NCBI GenBank assembly: GCA_028714695.1
Contig: JAQTLX010000003.1
Coordinates: forward strand, 186,001 to 250,000
Origin: Ignavibacteria bacterium
Lineage (GTDB): Bacteria; Bacteroidota; Ignavibacteria; Tepidaquicellales; Tepidaquicellaceae
Reading direction: 5' to 3'
Length of the DNA: 64,000 nt
This document shows, piece after piece, positions 35,677 through 44,187 of this stretch (the stretch's first letter is position 1; each line of letters opens with the position of its first letter). The translations under genes were made by a program, and so were the position numbers. The notes beneath the pieces were generated by a model, which worked only from the letters and a program-made list of their open reading frames with translations, made no database searches and was not told the origin of the DNA.

Positions 35677-36756
35677 ATGAAGAAAAAAGTTTTGATTATT
35701 GAAGACGATTTAAGCGTCAGGGAGAATATTTCCGAAATACTCATAGAGGAAGGGTATGAAGTATTACAGGCTGTGAACGGCAAAAAGGGATATCAGGAAG
35801 CCGTAAGAAATATTCCTGACATAATAATATGCGATATTCTGATGCCGGAAATGAACGGATATGAGGTAATACATTTTTTAAAAAAGAACCCTCTTACAAG
35901 AGATATTCCTTTTCTCTTTCTGACTGCCAAAACCGACCTTTCGGATATAAGGAAAGGAATGGGTACGGGTGCAGATGATTATATAACAAAACCATTTTCG
36001 ATAAAAGATTTGCTGAATGCCATAAAAATCCGTCTCGAGAAATACGAAAGCAATAAGAAAAAACTGAAAGAATTAACTTTGAGCCTCGAAATGTCTTTGC
36101 CGCATGAATTGAGGACGCCCCTTGTCGGAATTATCGGTTTTTCCAGATTGATTGCAGATAATCCGGAACTGTACTCATATGAAGAGATTAAAGAATTTGC
36201 GGAAGGAATATATAGATCTGGAAAGAGACTGCACAGGCTGATTGAAAACTTTTTATATATTGCCCGTCTTGAAATAATTTCGGCGAACCCGTCAGAATTA
36301 AACAAGCAAAAAATGGAAAGGGTAAGCAAAGCGGGGACAATTCTCAATCAGGCGGCAGTCGAAAAAGCAAAATACGCCGAAAGAGTGGAAGATCTTGAAG
36401 TGAGCATTTCCGATTTTGAGGCGAAAATATCTCTGGAAGGATTTATGAAAGTACTGGATGAAATAATCGATAACGCCTTCAAGTTTTCTTCTCCCGGGGA
36501 TAAAGTCCGTATAAAAACGGGGGAGGAAGATGAATTCATTGTTATATCCGTTTCTAATGAAGGCAGTCAAATGACTGAAGAACAAATAACCGCAATCATG
36601 CCCCACATGCAGTTCGAGCGAAAATTTCATGAACAGCAAGGTCCCGGATTAGGACTGTCAATCGCAATGAAAATTGTCGAACTCTATGACGGCAAAATCA
36701 TAATTACAAGCGGCGATAATAAAATTACGTTTGATATAAAATTATTTAAGCCATAA
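35677..36756 (+). CDS. Receiver-histidine kinase fusion with degenerate ATP-binding box
   Basis: 359 residues. REC domain (1-120) has acidic pocket EDD and phosphoacceptor D53 in ICDILMPEMNG. A HisKA-like segment follows with H143 in LPHELRTPLVGIIGFS (Pro in place of the usual Ser before His), then HATPase_c with N box IIDNAFKFS and G2 box GPGLGLSIA. The G1 box, normally DxGxG, reads NEGSQM, so kinase activity may be weak or lost while the protein still dimerises or passes phosphate. It starts 16 bp after the large kinase and ends 2 bp before the LytTR regulator. Confidence 0.88.
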   Translation: MKKKVLIIEDDLSVRENISEILIEEGYEVLQAVNGKKGYQEAVRNIPDIIICDILMPEMNGYEVIHFLKKNPLTRDIPFLFLTAKTDLSDIRKGMGTGADDYITKPFSIKDLLNAIKIRLEKYESNKKKLKELTLSLEMSLPHELRTPLVGIIGFSRLIADNPELYSYEEIKEFAEGIYRSGKRLHRLIENFLYIARLEIISANPSELNKQKMERVSKAGTILNQAAVEKAKYAERVEDLEVSISDFEAKISLEGFMKVLDEIIDNAFKFSSPGDKVRIKTGEEDEFIVISVSNEGSQMTEEQITAIMPHMQFERKFHEQQGPGLGLSIAMKIVELYDGKIIITSGDNKITFDIKLFKP

Positions 36757-36758
36757 AT

Positions 36759-37598
36759 ATGAAATATAATAAGTATGTATTGCTGGTTGAGGATGACGAG
36801 TCTTTACGGGAAAATATCGGATTAATACTTGAGGGAGAGGGATTTAAGGTTACTAAAGTTGTTGACGGACTGACGGCTGTAAGGGAAATTGAAAACACAA
36901 GATTCGATATCATACTTTGCGATATAATGATGCCGGGCAAAGACGGTTATGGAGTACTCGAAAGCATAAAAGCCATGGAAATGAAATTTCCTCCGCCGTT
37001 TGTTTTCCTGACCGCAAAAACCGAAAGAAGCGATATGCGCAGGGGAATGGAATTAGGCGCAGATGATTTCATTACAAAACCGTTTACAAGAGATGAACTT
37101 CTGAATTCAATAAAAATACAACTTGCGAAAAGAGATAAGATTAATAATAAAATTAATGCCGAAAAAGAACTTCTCGAAAGGATTAAAAACAGACTTCAAA
37201 ACGAAAATGCTCTATTACGCCTCAGTAAAACCGATGAGAAGAGCAGTCAGTCTTTAAAATACGAAGAAAATATATTCCTTTCCGACAACAGTAAATCGGA
37301 TTTCATAAAGATAAGCGATATCTTATATCTTTCTGCCGCCAAAGATTATACAAAAATATACACTAATGACGGCAAGTCGTTTTGTATAAGAAAACCTCTG
37401 AAAACATGGGAAAGCAAACTCCCGCCTGAACATTTTTTACGGATACACCGTTCAACAATTATTAATACGGAATATATACTGAAAGTTGAAAGATGGTTCA
37501 ATTACTCTCATAAAATTTATCTGAAAGATGTAAGCGAGGCATTTGTTATAAGCCAGCGGTACAGCAGGAAATTTAAAAAAAGTATTACGAAGATGTGA
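36759..37598 (+). CDS. REC-LytTR DNA-binding response regulator
   Basis: 279 residues. REC domain (1-125) with D55 in LCDIMMPGKDG and the switch Lys in ITKPFT. A helical linker (130-170) is followed by a LytTR domain (about 180-278; DILYLSAAKDYTKIYT, RIHRSTIIN, VISQRYSRKFK). LytTR binds direct repeats near promoters, so this is the output of the three-gene system. The REC domain is close in sequence to that of the preceding gene, which suggests local duplication. Targets are unknown; the T9SS gene 300 bp downstream is one candidate. Confidence 0.93.
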   Translation: MKYNKYVLLVEDDESLRENIGLILEGEGFKVTKVVDGLTAVREIENTRFDIILCDIMMPGKDGYGVLESIKAMEMKFPPPFVFLTAKTERSDMRRGMELGADDFITKPFTRDELLNSIKIQLAKRDKINNKINAEKELLERIKNRLQNENALLRLSKTDEKSSQSLKYEENIFLSDNSKSDFIKISDILYLSAAKDYTKIYTNDGKSFCIRKPLKTWESKLPPEHFLRIHRSTIINTEYILKVERWFNYSHKIYLKDVSEAFVISQRYSRKFKKSITKM

Positions 37599-37897
37599 TT
37601 AAAGTTATTTTGTAATTGTGTGTTTTTTGATTTAATTTTGCCCTTGCTTACGGCAAAAGATAATAAATCCGGGAATACGGCCTTAAAAAGACAAAATAGT
37701 CTTTCAGACGTTCGGTAAAACCGTTATATTACAAAAGGAAGTATTCGTGATAAATTTATACATGTTGACCTGCAGCAGTTATAAACCCGTGAAATGAATC
37801 ATTGGTTTTATTTTGCATTTTAAATACCGCCCAAAGGCATGAGTCTGAATCTATTTGAACGAATCCTTGTTTTGAATAAGAAATTTAAACTATTATT
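37599..37897. other. Intergenic region without a supported gene
   Basis: About 300 bases. A small hairpin (AAAGAC / GTCTTT near 37687-37703) is the only structure seen. It may contain a promoter for the T9SS gene. Confidence 0.4.
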
Positions 37898-38839
37898 ATG
37901 CGCATATTTTTAAACATACTGCTTGTACTTGTAGTGCTTTTGTTCGGATTCTTTTTTGAAAAAGAAGAAGATAATGATAACGATGAATTAATATATAAAG
38001 ACGGAGTTCTTATTCAATGCGGAGTAGAGCGCTGGTCTATAAAGACGTGTATAGATTCCGACACTACGAAAGTTAATTTCAGCAATATAATTCCGAGCAC
38101 TATTGCTTATCAGAGGTCGCTTCCTGTACAATCGACTCTGCCTGCAAATAACAGGCTTCCGCTCGAAGACACGGTTTATTCTCTTAACTGTCATCTGATA
38201 AAATATAAACTCGAATCGGATCAGGATATACACATGGTTATATCTACAATCAATAATCCCGGCGAAACAATGGTGGCTGAAATTTGCGATCCCGCATGTC
38301 CAAGCATAATTAACACAAGCAGGTATGCGGAACTTTCTGCTTTAAGAACCTGGTTTGTATCGAATTATAACCCAACGTCAAACTGGAAATATACGGATGT
38401 AAATATTCATATTACGGGCGTTGGCTTTTATGATTTTTCGCACGGGCAGTCGGGCGCGGCGCCGAATCAAAGGGAAATTCACCCCGTGCTTACAATGACG
38501 CTTGCTTACGTAGGAATTAATATTATTTCGAGCGAAATACCTTCTTCGTTTGTGTTATCTCAGAATTATCCGAATCCTTTTAATCCCTCGACAACAATAA
38601 AATTTTCAATCCCTGAAAACGGCAGTACAAAATCGGGAAGCAAGGTCTCACTTAAGGTCTATAACGTGCTCGGCAAAGAAGTGGCAACGCTCGTAAACGA
38701 ATCCCTTCAGCCCGGCACCTATGAGGTTCCGTTTAACATTACGCAGTATTCCGAAGAGCAGAGTACAAGCGGTGTTTACTTTTACCGCTTAAAAACAAAT
38801 GATTATTCGGATGTAAAACGCATGCTTCTGATAAAATAA
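37898..38839 (+). CDS. Exported protein with FDFxHGQxGxAPN domain and T9SS sorting domain
   Basis: 313 residues, ATG at 37898. The start (RIFLNILLVLVVLLFGFFF) is a signal peptide or anchor. The middle domain (about 40-205) has CGVERWSIKTCIDSDT, DIHMVISTINNPGETMVAEI, and GVGFYDFSHGQSGAAPNQRE followed by IHPVL. I know this set of motifs from many short secreted bacterial proteins without a clear function. The His, Asp and Glu residues in it could bind metal, but no enzyme family is recognised. The last 90 residues are a T9SS sorting domain (NYPNPFNPSTTIKFSIP, SGVYFYRL, KRMLLIK). It lies between two signalling modules. Confidence 0.8.
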   Translation: MRIFLNILLVLVVLLFGFFFEKEEDNDNDELIYKDGVLIQCGVERWSIKTCIDSDTTKVNFSNIIPSTIAYQRSLPVQSTLPANNRLPLEDTVYSLNCHLIKYKLESDQDIHMVISTINNPGETMVAEICDPACPSIINTSRYAELSALRTWFVSNYNPTSNWKYTDVNIHITGVGFYDFSHGQSGAAPNQREIHPVLTMTLAYVGINIISSEIPSSFVLSQNYPNPFNPSTTIKFSIPENGSTKSGSKVSLKVYNVLGKEVATLVNESLQPGTYEVPFNITQYSEEQSTSGVYFYRLKTNDYSDVKRMLLIK

Positions 38840-39123
38840 TTTTTTAATCCATTCTATACTAAGTTGAAACAATTAACCGGGTTGACTGAATATGTGAAAC
38901 AGTATTTTTTTTAGTACTTTAATAATTCAGAAAAATATCTTATAATAAATTGAGTATATTATATTCACAAATCCGTACTGTCGAAGAATTGATAATAAAT
39001 CGCACAACAATATTACCTCTTTCACCATATTTTAGCAAAAACTATAGTGTTTATTTGTTTCTGGCAATCACAAGAATACGTTAAAATATTTTTTTTAAAA
39101 TAGCATACTAAATAATTAGTACT

Positions 39124-42100
39124 GTGAAAAAACCTGACCAAACTGACTTAGAAAACAAATACCATGCCTTTATTGAACAGGCGGCGGATGCATTATTGGT
39201 GCATGATTTTCAGGGACGATTTGTTGAAGTGAACCGGAGAGCATGCGATATTCTGGGATACACAAGAGAAGAACTTTTAAATATGAGCGTTACTGATGTG
39301 GAGCAGGATTTTAACCTGAAGAGCGCACAGGCTGAATGGAGTAAAATTAAAGAGCGTGAATATTTTACTCTTTACGGGCATCAGAAAAGAAAGGACGGAA
39401 CCGTATTTCCGGTTGAAATAAGATTCGGACTTTTTATTTTGTCAGGCGAAAAATATTTTATGGGGTTGGTAAGAGATATTACTGCTCAGAAAGCCGCCGA
39501 AGAAAAAATCCGTAACGAAGAGAAAAAGTACAGAACAACACTTGATAATATTCTGGAAGGCTGCCAGATAATAGATTTCGATTGGCGGTATATTTATCTA
39601 AACGATTCTGCCGACAAACATAACAGGCGCCCAAAACACGAATTGCTCGGGAAAAAATATACCGATATGTGGCCGGGTGTTGAAAGAACGGAAGTGTACG
39701 CAAAAATTAAACATTGTCTTGAGAAAAGAATTTCCTATCAGTTTGAAAACAAATTTATTTTTCCTGACGGCTCTCCGGGCTGGTTTGAATTATCAATACA
39801 ACCTGTACCCGAAGGAGTTTTCATACTTTCGTACGATATAACATCACGAAAGGAGGCGGAGCGGGCTCTTCAGGAAAACGAAAAACGATTAAGATTTGCT
39901 CTTGAGGGGACAAATGACGGCATCTGGGACGTTCAAATGAAAACCGGAAAATGTTATTTAAGCCCACGGGGATGTGAGATTCTCGGATATACATTTGCAG
40001 AACTTCCTCAAATTGAAAAGCAATGGCGAGATATGGTTAATTCGGAAGACATTCATGGAACTCTGAATAATCTTGAAAATCACATCTCCGGAAAATCCGG
40101 CTTGTTTGAAGTTGAACAAAGAATTAGAACAAAATCAGGCGAGTGGAAATGGGTGTTGACGAGAGGTAAAGTTGTTGAGCGTGATTCCGACGGAAACCCT
40201 CTGCGTATGACAGGGACGCTTACAGATATTTCAGAACAGAAATCTGCAAAAGAAGCGCTTCATGAAAGCCGGGAACGGTTTTATTCGCTTTTCGAAAACA
40301 GTTTTGATGCAATAATGCTGACGGTTACGGATGGGACCGTCCTTTCTGCTAATCCTGCTGCCTGCCGAATGTTTCAGAGAACGGAAGAAGAAATTTGTAA
40401 ACTAAGCCCTATTGCTCTTGTGGATGTCACCGATACCCGATTGAATAAATTTTTGAAAGAACGAAATGATTTTGGACGGACAAAGGGTGAACTAACTTTT
40501 GTAAGGAAAGACGGGACAAAATTCGAAGGAGAAATTACATCTTCCATATTTGCTGATAAATACGGCGCTGAACGGACGAGTGTTATTATCCGGGATATTT
40601 CTGAGCGCAAAAAAAGTGAAGACATATTAATTCAGAGTGAGAAAAAGTACAAATATTTGTTTGACAACAATCCGTTTCCGATGTGGATTTATGATCTGGA
40701 AACACTGCGGTTTCTTGAAGTGAATGAGGCGGCAGTGTCTCATTACGGATATACAAGAGAAGAATTCCTAAAAATGACACTCAAAGATATCCGGCCTGAA
40801 GAAGATATAAAACGTCTTTTAAAGGATGTCGAGGATACAAAGGATATTTTGAATTTTGCCGGAAATTGGAGACACAGACTGAAAAACGGCAATATTATAT
40901 TCGTAGAGATAGTATCTCACCTCGTTGATTTTGAGAACAGACCCGCGAGACTTGCGCTTGCAAATGATATTACGGAAAAAATTCAGACGCAGGAAGAATT
41001 AAAAGAAAGCGAAGAAAAATACAGAACGCTTATTGAAATTTTTTCGGATGCGGTTTTCATAAACCATAACAATAAAATAGTTTATGCAAATAATTCCGCC
41101 CGTAAACTATTTGGTGCAAAAACCGACAATGAGTTGATCGGTATATCTCCCTTCAAAGTTTTTCATCCTGATTTCCATCCGCTAATGAAACAAAGGATAG
41201 AAACTTTGCTTGAAGGAAAGACAGGCGTTACGGCGGCGGAAGAACAAATTGTACGTCTTGACGGAAAAATTGTGGATGTTGAAGTAACGGCAACTCCATT
41301 CATACTTAAGGGACAGAAAGCGATACAGGTCGTGTTGCGTGATATCACGGAAAGAAAACGCTCGGAAGAAGTGTTGAAAAAACTTACTGAACGTTTCAAT
41401 CTTGCAACGGAGGCTGCACAAATAGGTGTCTGGGACTGGGATATCCGTGGAGATAATCTTTTATGGGATAACCGAATGTATGAATTATATGGAATTAACA
41501 AGGAAGTCTTCCCTGAGGCATACAACGCGTGGTTAAACGGAATTCATCCTGACGACAGGGAATCAAGCAATGAATTCTCACAGAAGGCAATCAAAGGTGA
41601 TATAGACTATGATACGGAATTCCGGGTTCTGTGGCCGGATGGTTCAGTGCACTGGCTGAAAGCAAACGGTAAGGTTTTCAGAGATGAAAAAGGTGTTGCT
41701 CTCCGTATGGTTGGTATTAATTATGAAATTACTGAAAGAAAACAAGCCGAAGAATCACTAATAGTCAACGAAGAAAGATTCAGGCATGTTACCGATTGTT
41801 CCGGTGTATGGGTATGGGAGACGGATAAAGACGGAATCTACACTTACGTAAGTCCGATGGAAGAAAATATTCTGGGTTACAAAGTCGATGAACTTATAGG
41901 AAAAAAACACTTTTATGATTTCTTCATACCTGAAGTAAAAATGGAATTAAAAGCGGCGGCGATGGGTGTGTTTGAACGGAAAGAAAACTTTAGAAACTTT
42001 GAAAATGCAAATATTCACAAAGAGGGCTATGTAGTTTATCTCGAAACAAGCGGGCTGCCGATGCATGATGAGCATGGAAACTTTATTGGATATCGCGGCG

Positions 42101-43638
42101 CAGACAGGGATATTACACCCCAAAGGCTTGCAGTAGAAGCGCTTAAAAAAAGCGAAGAGTCCTTAAGGCAGGCACAGCATCTCGCAAAAATCGGTAACTG
42201 GGAATACAACCCCAAAAACGGGAATGCGGTGATGTCGCGTGAGTGTTTCAATATCTTCGAACTTGATGAGAATCTTCATTCCGATAAACTTTTTGAAATT
42301 GCGATGGAAAAAATTCATCCCGAAGACAGAGTAATACTTGAGGAACTGATGAATAGTGCGATTAAGAAAGACGCCGGATTTAATTTTGAATACAGAGTTG
42401 TTTTCCCCGAAGGAAAAATCAAACATATATCCGGAGTTGGCAAAGCGATTGAAAACAATAACGGTGAAATCATAAATCTAAGAGGGATTATACAGGATAT
42501 TACCGAGCGTAAAAAATCGGAAGAAAAATTAAATGAAGCCCTTTATCGTTTCGAGACAATTATTCGGACATCGCCGCAGGCAATAATTGTTGTTGATACT
42601 GAAGGCGCGGTAATATTATGGAATAATTCGGCAGAACAGATTTTCGGATGGAATGCGGAAGAAGTAATAGGAAAAACAAATCCCATAATTCCGGAAGATA
42701 TGCTGGAAGAAGTATACGATGTAAAAGTAAGAGTTCTAAAGGGAATGACAGTAAAAGGTATTGAAACCCAGCGCCTGAATAAAAACGGAAATCGAATCGA
42801 CGTTAGTTTTTCAGCGACGCCGTACCGTGACGGACAGGGTGAAATAGCGGGTATTCTTGCATTAGTTGAAGATATTACGGAAAGGAAAAAAGCAGAGCAG
42901 GAAATAAAGAAACTGAACGAGGAACTTGAACAGCGCGTTATTGAAAGGACTTCGCAACTTGAGGAAGCAAACAAAGAACTCGAAGCATTTTCATATTCTG
43001 TTTCGCACGACCTTCGTGCGCCCCTGAGGGCTATTTCGGGATTTTCGAAAATAATAACCGAAGATTATTCGGCTAAACTCGATGACGAGGGCAGGGAATA
43101 CCTGAACGACATAATTTCCAATTCCGTCAGAATGTCAAAACTTATAGATGATCTTCTTGAACTTTCGAGATTCGGAAGAAAACAAATTACCAGAACTCAT
43201 ATCAACATGAAAGAACTGTTTGCCGATGTTTGCGCTGATGAAAATTCGCTGCTGGAAAAAAAGGCTAAGATAAAAATTTCAAAACTGCACGATGCCTTTG
43301 GGGATTTCAATCTTATTAAACAGGTTGCGGTAAATTTGATTTCAAATGCACTGAAATATTCTTCGAAAGAAACTAATGCGGTAATATCGGTCAGTTCGGA
43401 GACATTGGGCAATGATATTATATATTGCATAAAGGATAACGGTGTCGGATTTAACATGGCTTATGCTCATAAATTGTTCGGTGTTTTTCAGAGACTTCAT
43501 AGTCTTGAAGATTTCGAAGGTACCGGTGTCGGGCTGGCGATAGTTCAAAGGATTGTCCTCAGACACAACGGAAAAGTTTGGGCGGAAAGCGAAGAGGGCA
43601 AGGGAGCGGCTTTTTATTTCAGTCTTCCTTTGAAATAA
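39124..43638 (+). CDS. Histidine kinase with ten tandem PAS units
   Basis: 1,504 residues, GTG start at 39124. Ten PAS-PAC units follow one another from about residue 8 to 1270, each ending in a D-I-T/S-x-x-K/R-like signature (VRDITAQK, SYDITSRK, LTDISEQK, IRDISERK, ANDITEK, LRDITERK, NYEITERK, DRDITPQR, IQDITERK, VEDITERK). A coiled coil (EELEQRVIERTSQLEEANKE) leads to HisKA with H1295 in VSHDLRAPLRAIS and a complete HATPase_c (NALKYSS, DNGVGF, GTGVGLAIV). No membrane segment. The kinase is of the phytochrome-like class that pairs with stand-alone receivers, and such a receiver is coded 86 bp downstream. Confidence 0.94.
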   Translation: MKKPDQTDLENKYHAFIEQAADALLVHDFQGRFVEVNRRACDILGYTREELLNMSVTDVEQDFNLKSAQAEWSKIKEREYFTLYGHQKRKDGTVFPVEIRFGLFILSGEKYFMGLVRDITAQKAAEEKIRNEEKKYRTTLDNILEGCQIIDFDWRYIYLNDSADKHNRRPKHELLGKKYTDMWPGVERTEVYAKIKHCLEKRISYQFENKFIFPDGSPGWFELSIQPVPEGVFILSYDITSRKEAERALQENEKRLRFALEGTNDGIWDVQMKTGKCYLSPRGCEILGYTFAELPQIEKQWRDMVNSEDIHGTLNNLENHISGKSGLFEVEQRIRTKSGEWKWVLTRGKVVERDSDGNPLRMTGTLTDISEQKSAKEALHESRERFYSLFENSFDAIMLTVTDGTVLSANPAACRMFQRTEEEICKLSPIALVDVTDTRLNKFLKERNDFGRTKGELTFVRKDGTKFEGEITSSIFADKYGAERTSVIIRDISERKKSEDILIQSEKKYKYLFDNNPFPMWIYDLETLRFLEVNEAAVSHYGYTREEFLKMTLKDIRPEEDIKRLLKDVEDTKDILNFAGNWRHRLKNGNIIFVEIVSHLVDFENRPARLALANDITEKIQTQEELKESEEKYRTLIEIFSDAVFINHNNKIVYANNSARKLFGAKTDNELIGISPFKVFHPDFHPLMKQRIETLLEGKTGVTAAEEQIVRLDGKIVDVEVTATPFILKGQKAIQVVLRDITERKRSEEVLKKLTERFNLATEAAQIGVWDWDIRGDNLLWDNRMYELYGINKEVFPEAYNAWLNGIHPDDRESSNEFSQKAIKGDIDYDTEFRVLWPDGSVHWLKANGKVFRDEKGVALRMVGINYEITERKQAEESLIVNEERFRHVTDCSGVWVWETDKDGIYTYVSPMEENILGYKVDELIGKKHFYDFFIPEVKMELKAAAMGVFERKENFRNFENANIHKEGYVVYLETSGLPMHDEHGNFIGYRGADRDITPQRLAVEALKKSEESLRQAQHLAKIGNWEYNPKNGNAVMSRECFNIFELDENLHSDKLFEIAMEKIHPEDRVILEELMNSAIKKDAGFNFEYRVVFPEGKIKHISGVGKAIENNNGEIINLRGIIQDITERKKSEEKLNEALYRFETIIRTSPQAIIVVDTEGAVILWNNSAEQIFGWNAEEVIGKTNPIIPEDMLEEVYDVKVRVLKGMTVKGIETQRLNKNGNRIDVSFSATPYRDGQGEIAGILALVEDITERKKAEQEIKKLNEELEQRVIERTSQLEEANKELEAFSYSVSHDLRAPLRAISGFSKIITEDYSAKLDDEGREYLNDIISNSVRMSKLIDDLLELSRFGRKQITRTHINMKELFADVCADENSLLEKKAKIKISKLHDAFGDFNLIKQVAVNLISNALKYSSKETNAVISVSSETLGNDIIYCIKDNGVGFNMAYAHKLFGVFQRLHSLEDFEGTGVGLAIVQRIVLRHNGKVWAESEEGKGAAFYFSLPLK

Positions 43639-43723
43639 TGATGGAATTTTCCTCATAATTATAACGGGAAAATATTTTGAAGATTTATAACTGTATTTTT
43701 TAACATAAACGAGAGGAGTTAAA

Positions 43724-44164
43724 ATGAATTCTCGGCCTATGGAAATACTGCTTATTGAAGATAATCCGAGTGATATAAAACTTACATTAAAGGCACTGCA
43801 GAAACATAATCTTGCTAATAAAGTAACTGTTTTAAAAGACGGATTGGAGGCGCTGAAATTCCTGTTCCCTGAAGACGAATACAGCGAAAAAAACAACAAT
43901 GACATACCGAAGGTCATTTTTCTGGATTTAAAACTACCGCTTGTTGACGGCATAGAAGTACTCCGTAAAATCAAGTCAAACGAAAGCACAAAAAAGATTC
44001 CCGTTGTGGTTTTGACTTCATCTCAGGAATCAAGTGATATAAAAGAGTGTTACAATTTTGGAGTTAACAGTTACATAGTAAAGCCGATTGAATTCGAAAA
44101 ATTCATTGAATCCGTTTCAAATCTCGGTTTATACTGGGTTCTGATGAATGAACCGCCAATATAA
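43724..44164 (+). CDS. Single-domain response regulator (Rcp1-like)
   Basis: 146 residues, ATG at 43724 with GAGGAG upstream. The whole protein is one REC domain: IEDNPSD acidic pocket, D68 in FLDLKLPLVDG, VVLTSS and the switch Lys in YIVKPIEF. Long loops after helix 2 and the C-terminal SVSNLGLYW segment are typical of the Rcp1 type that receives phosphate from phytochrome-like kinases. It has no output domain, so it probably passes phosphate to, or inhibits, the neighbouring hybrid kinase 24 bp downstream. Confidence 0.93.
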   Translation: MNSRPMEILLIEDNPSDIKLTLKALQKHNLANKVTVLKDGLEALKFLFPEDEYSEKNNNDIPKVIFLDLKLPLVDGIEVLRKIKSNESTKKIPVVVLTSSQESSDIKECYNFGVNSYIVKPIEFEKFIESVSNLGLYWVLMNEPPI

Positions 44165-44187
44165 TACATTTAAATAAAACCGGAATT

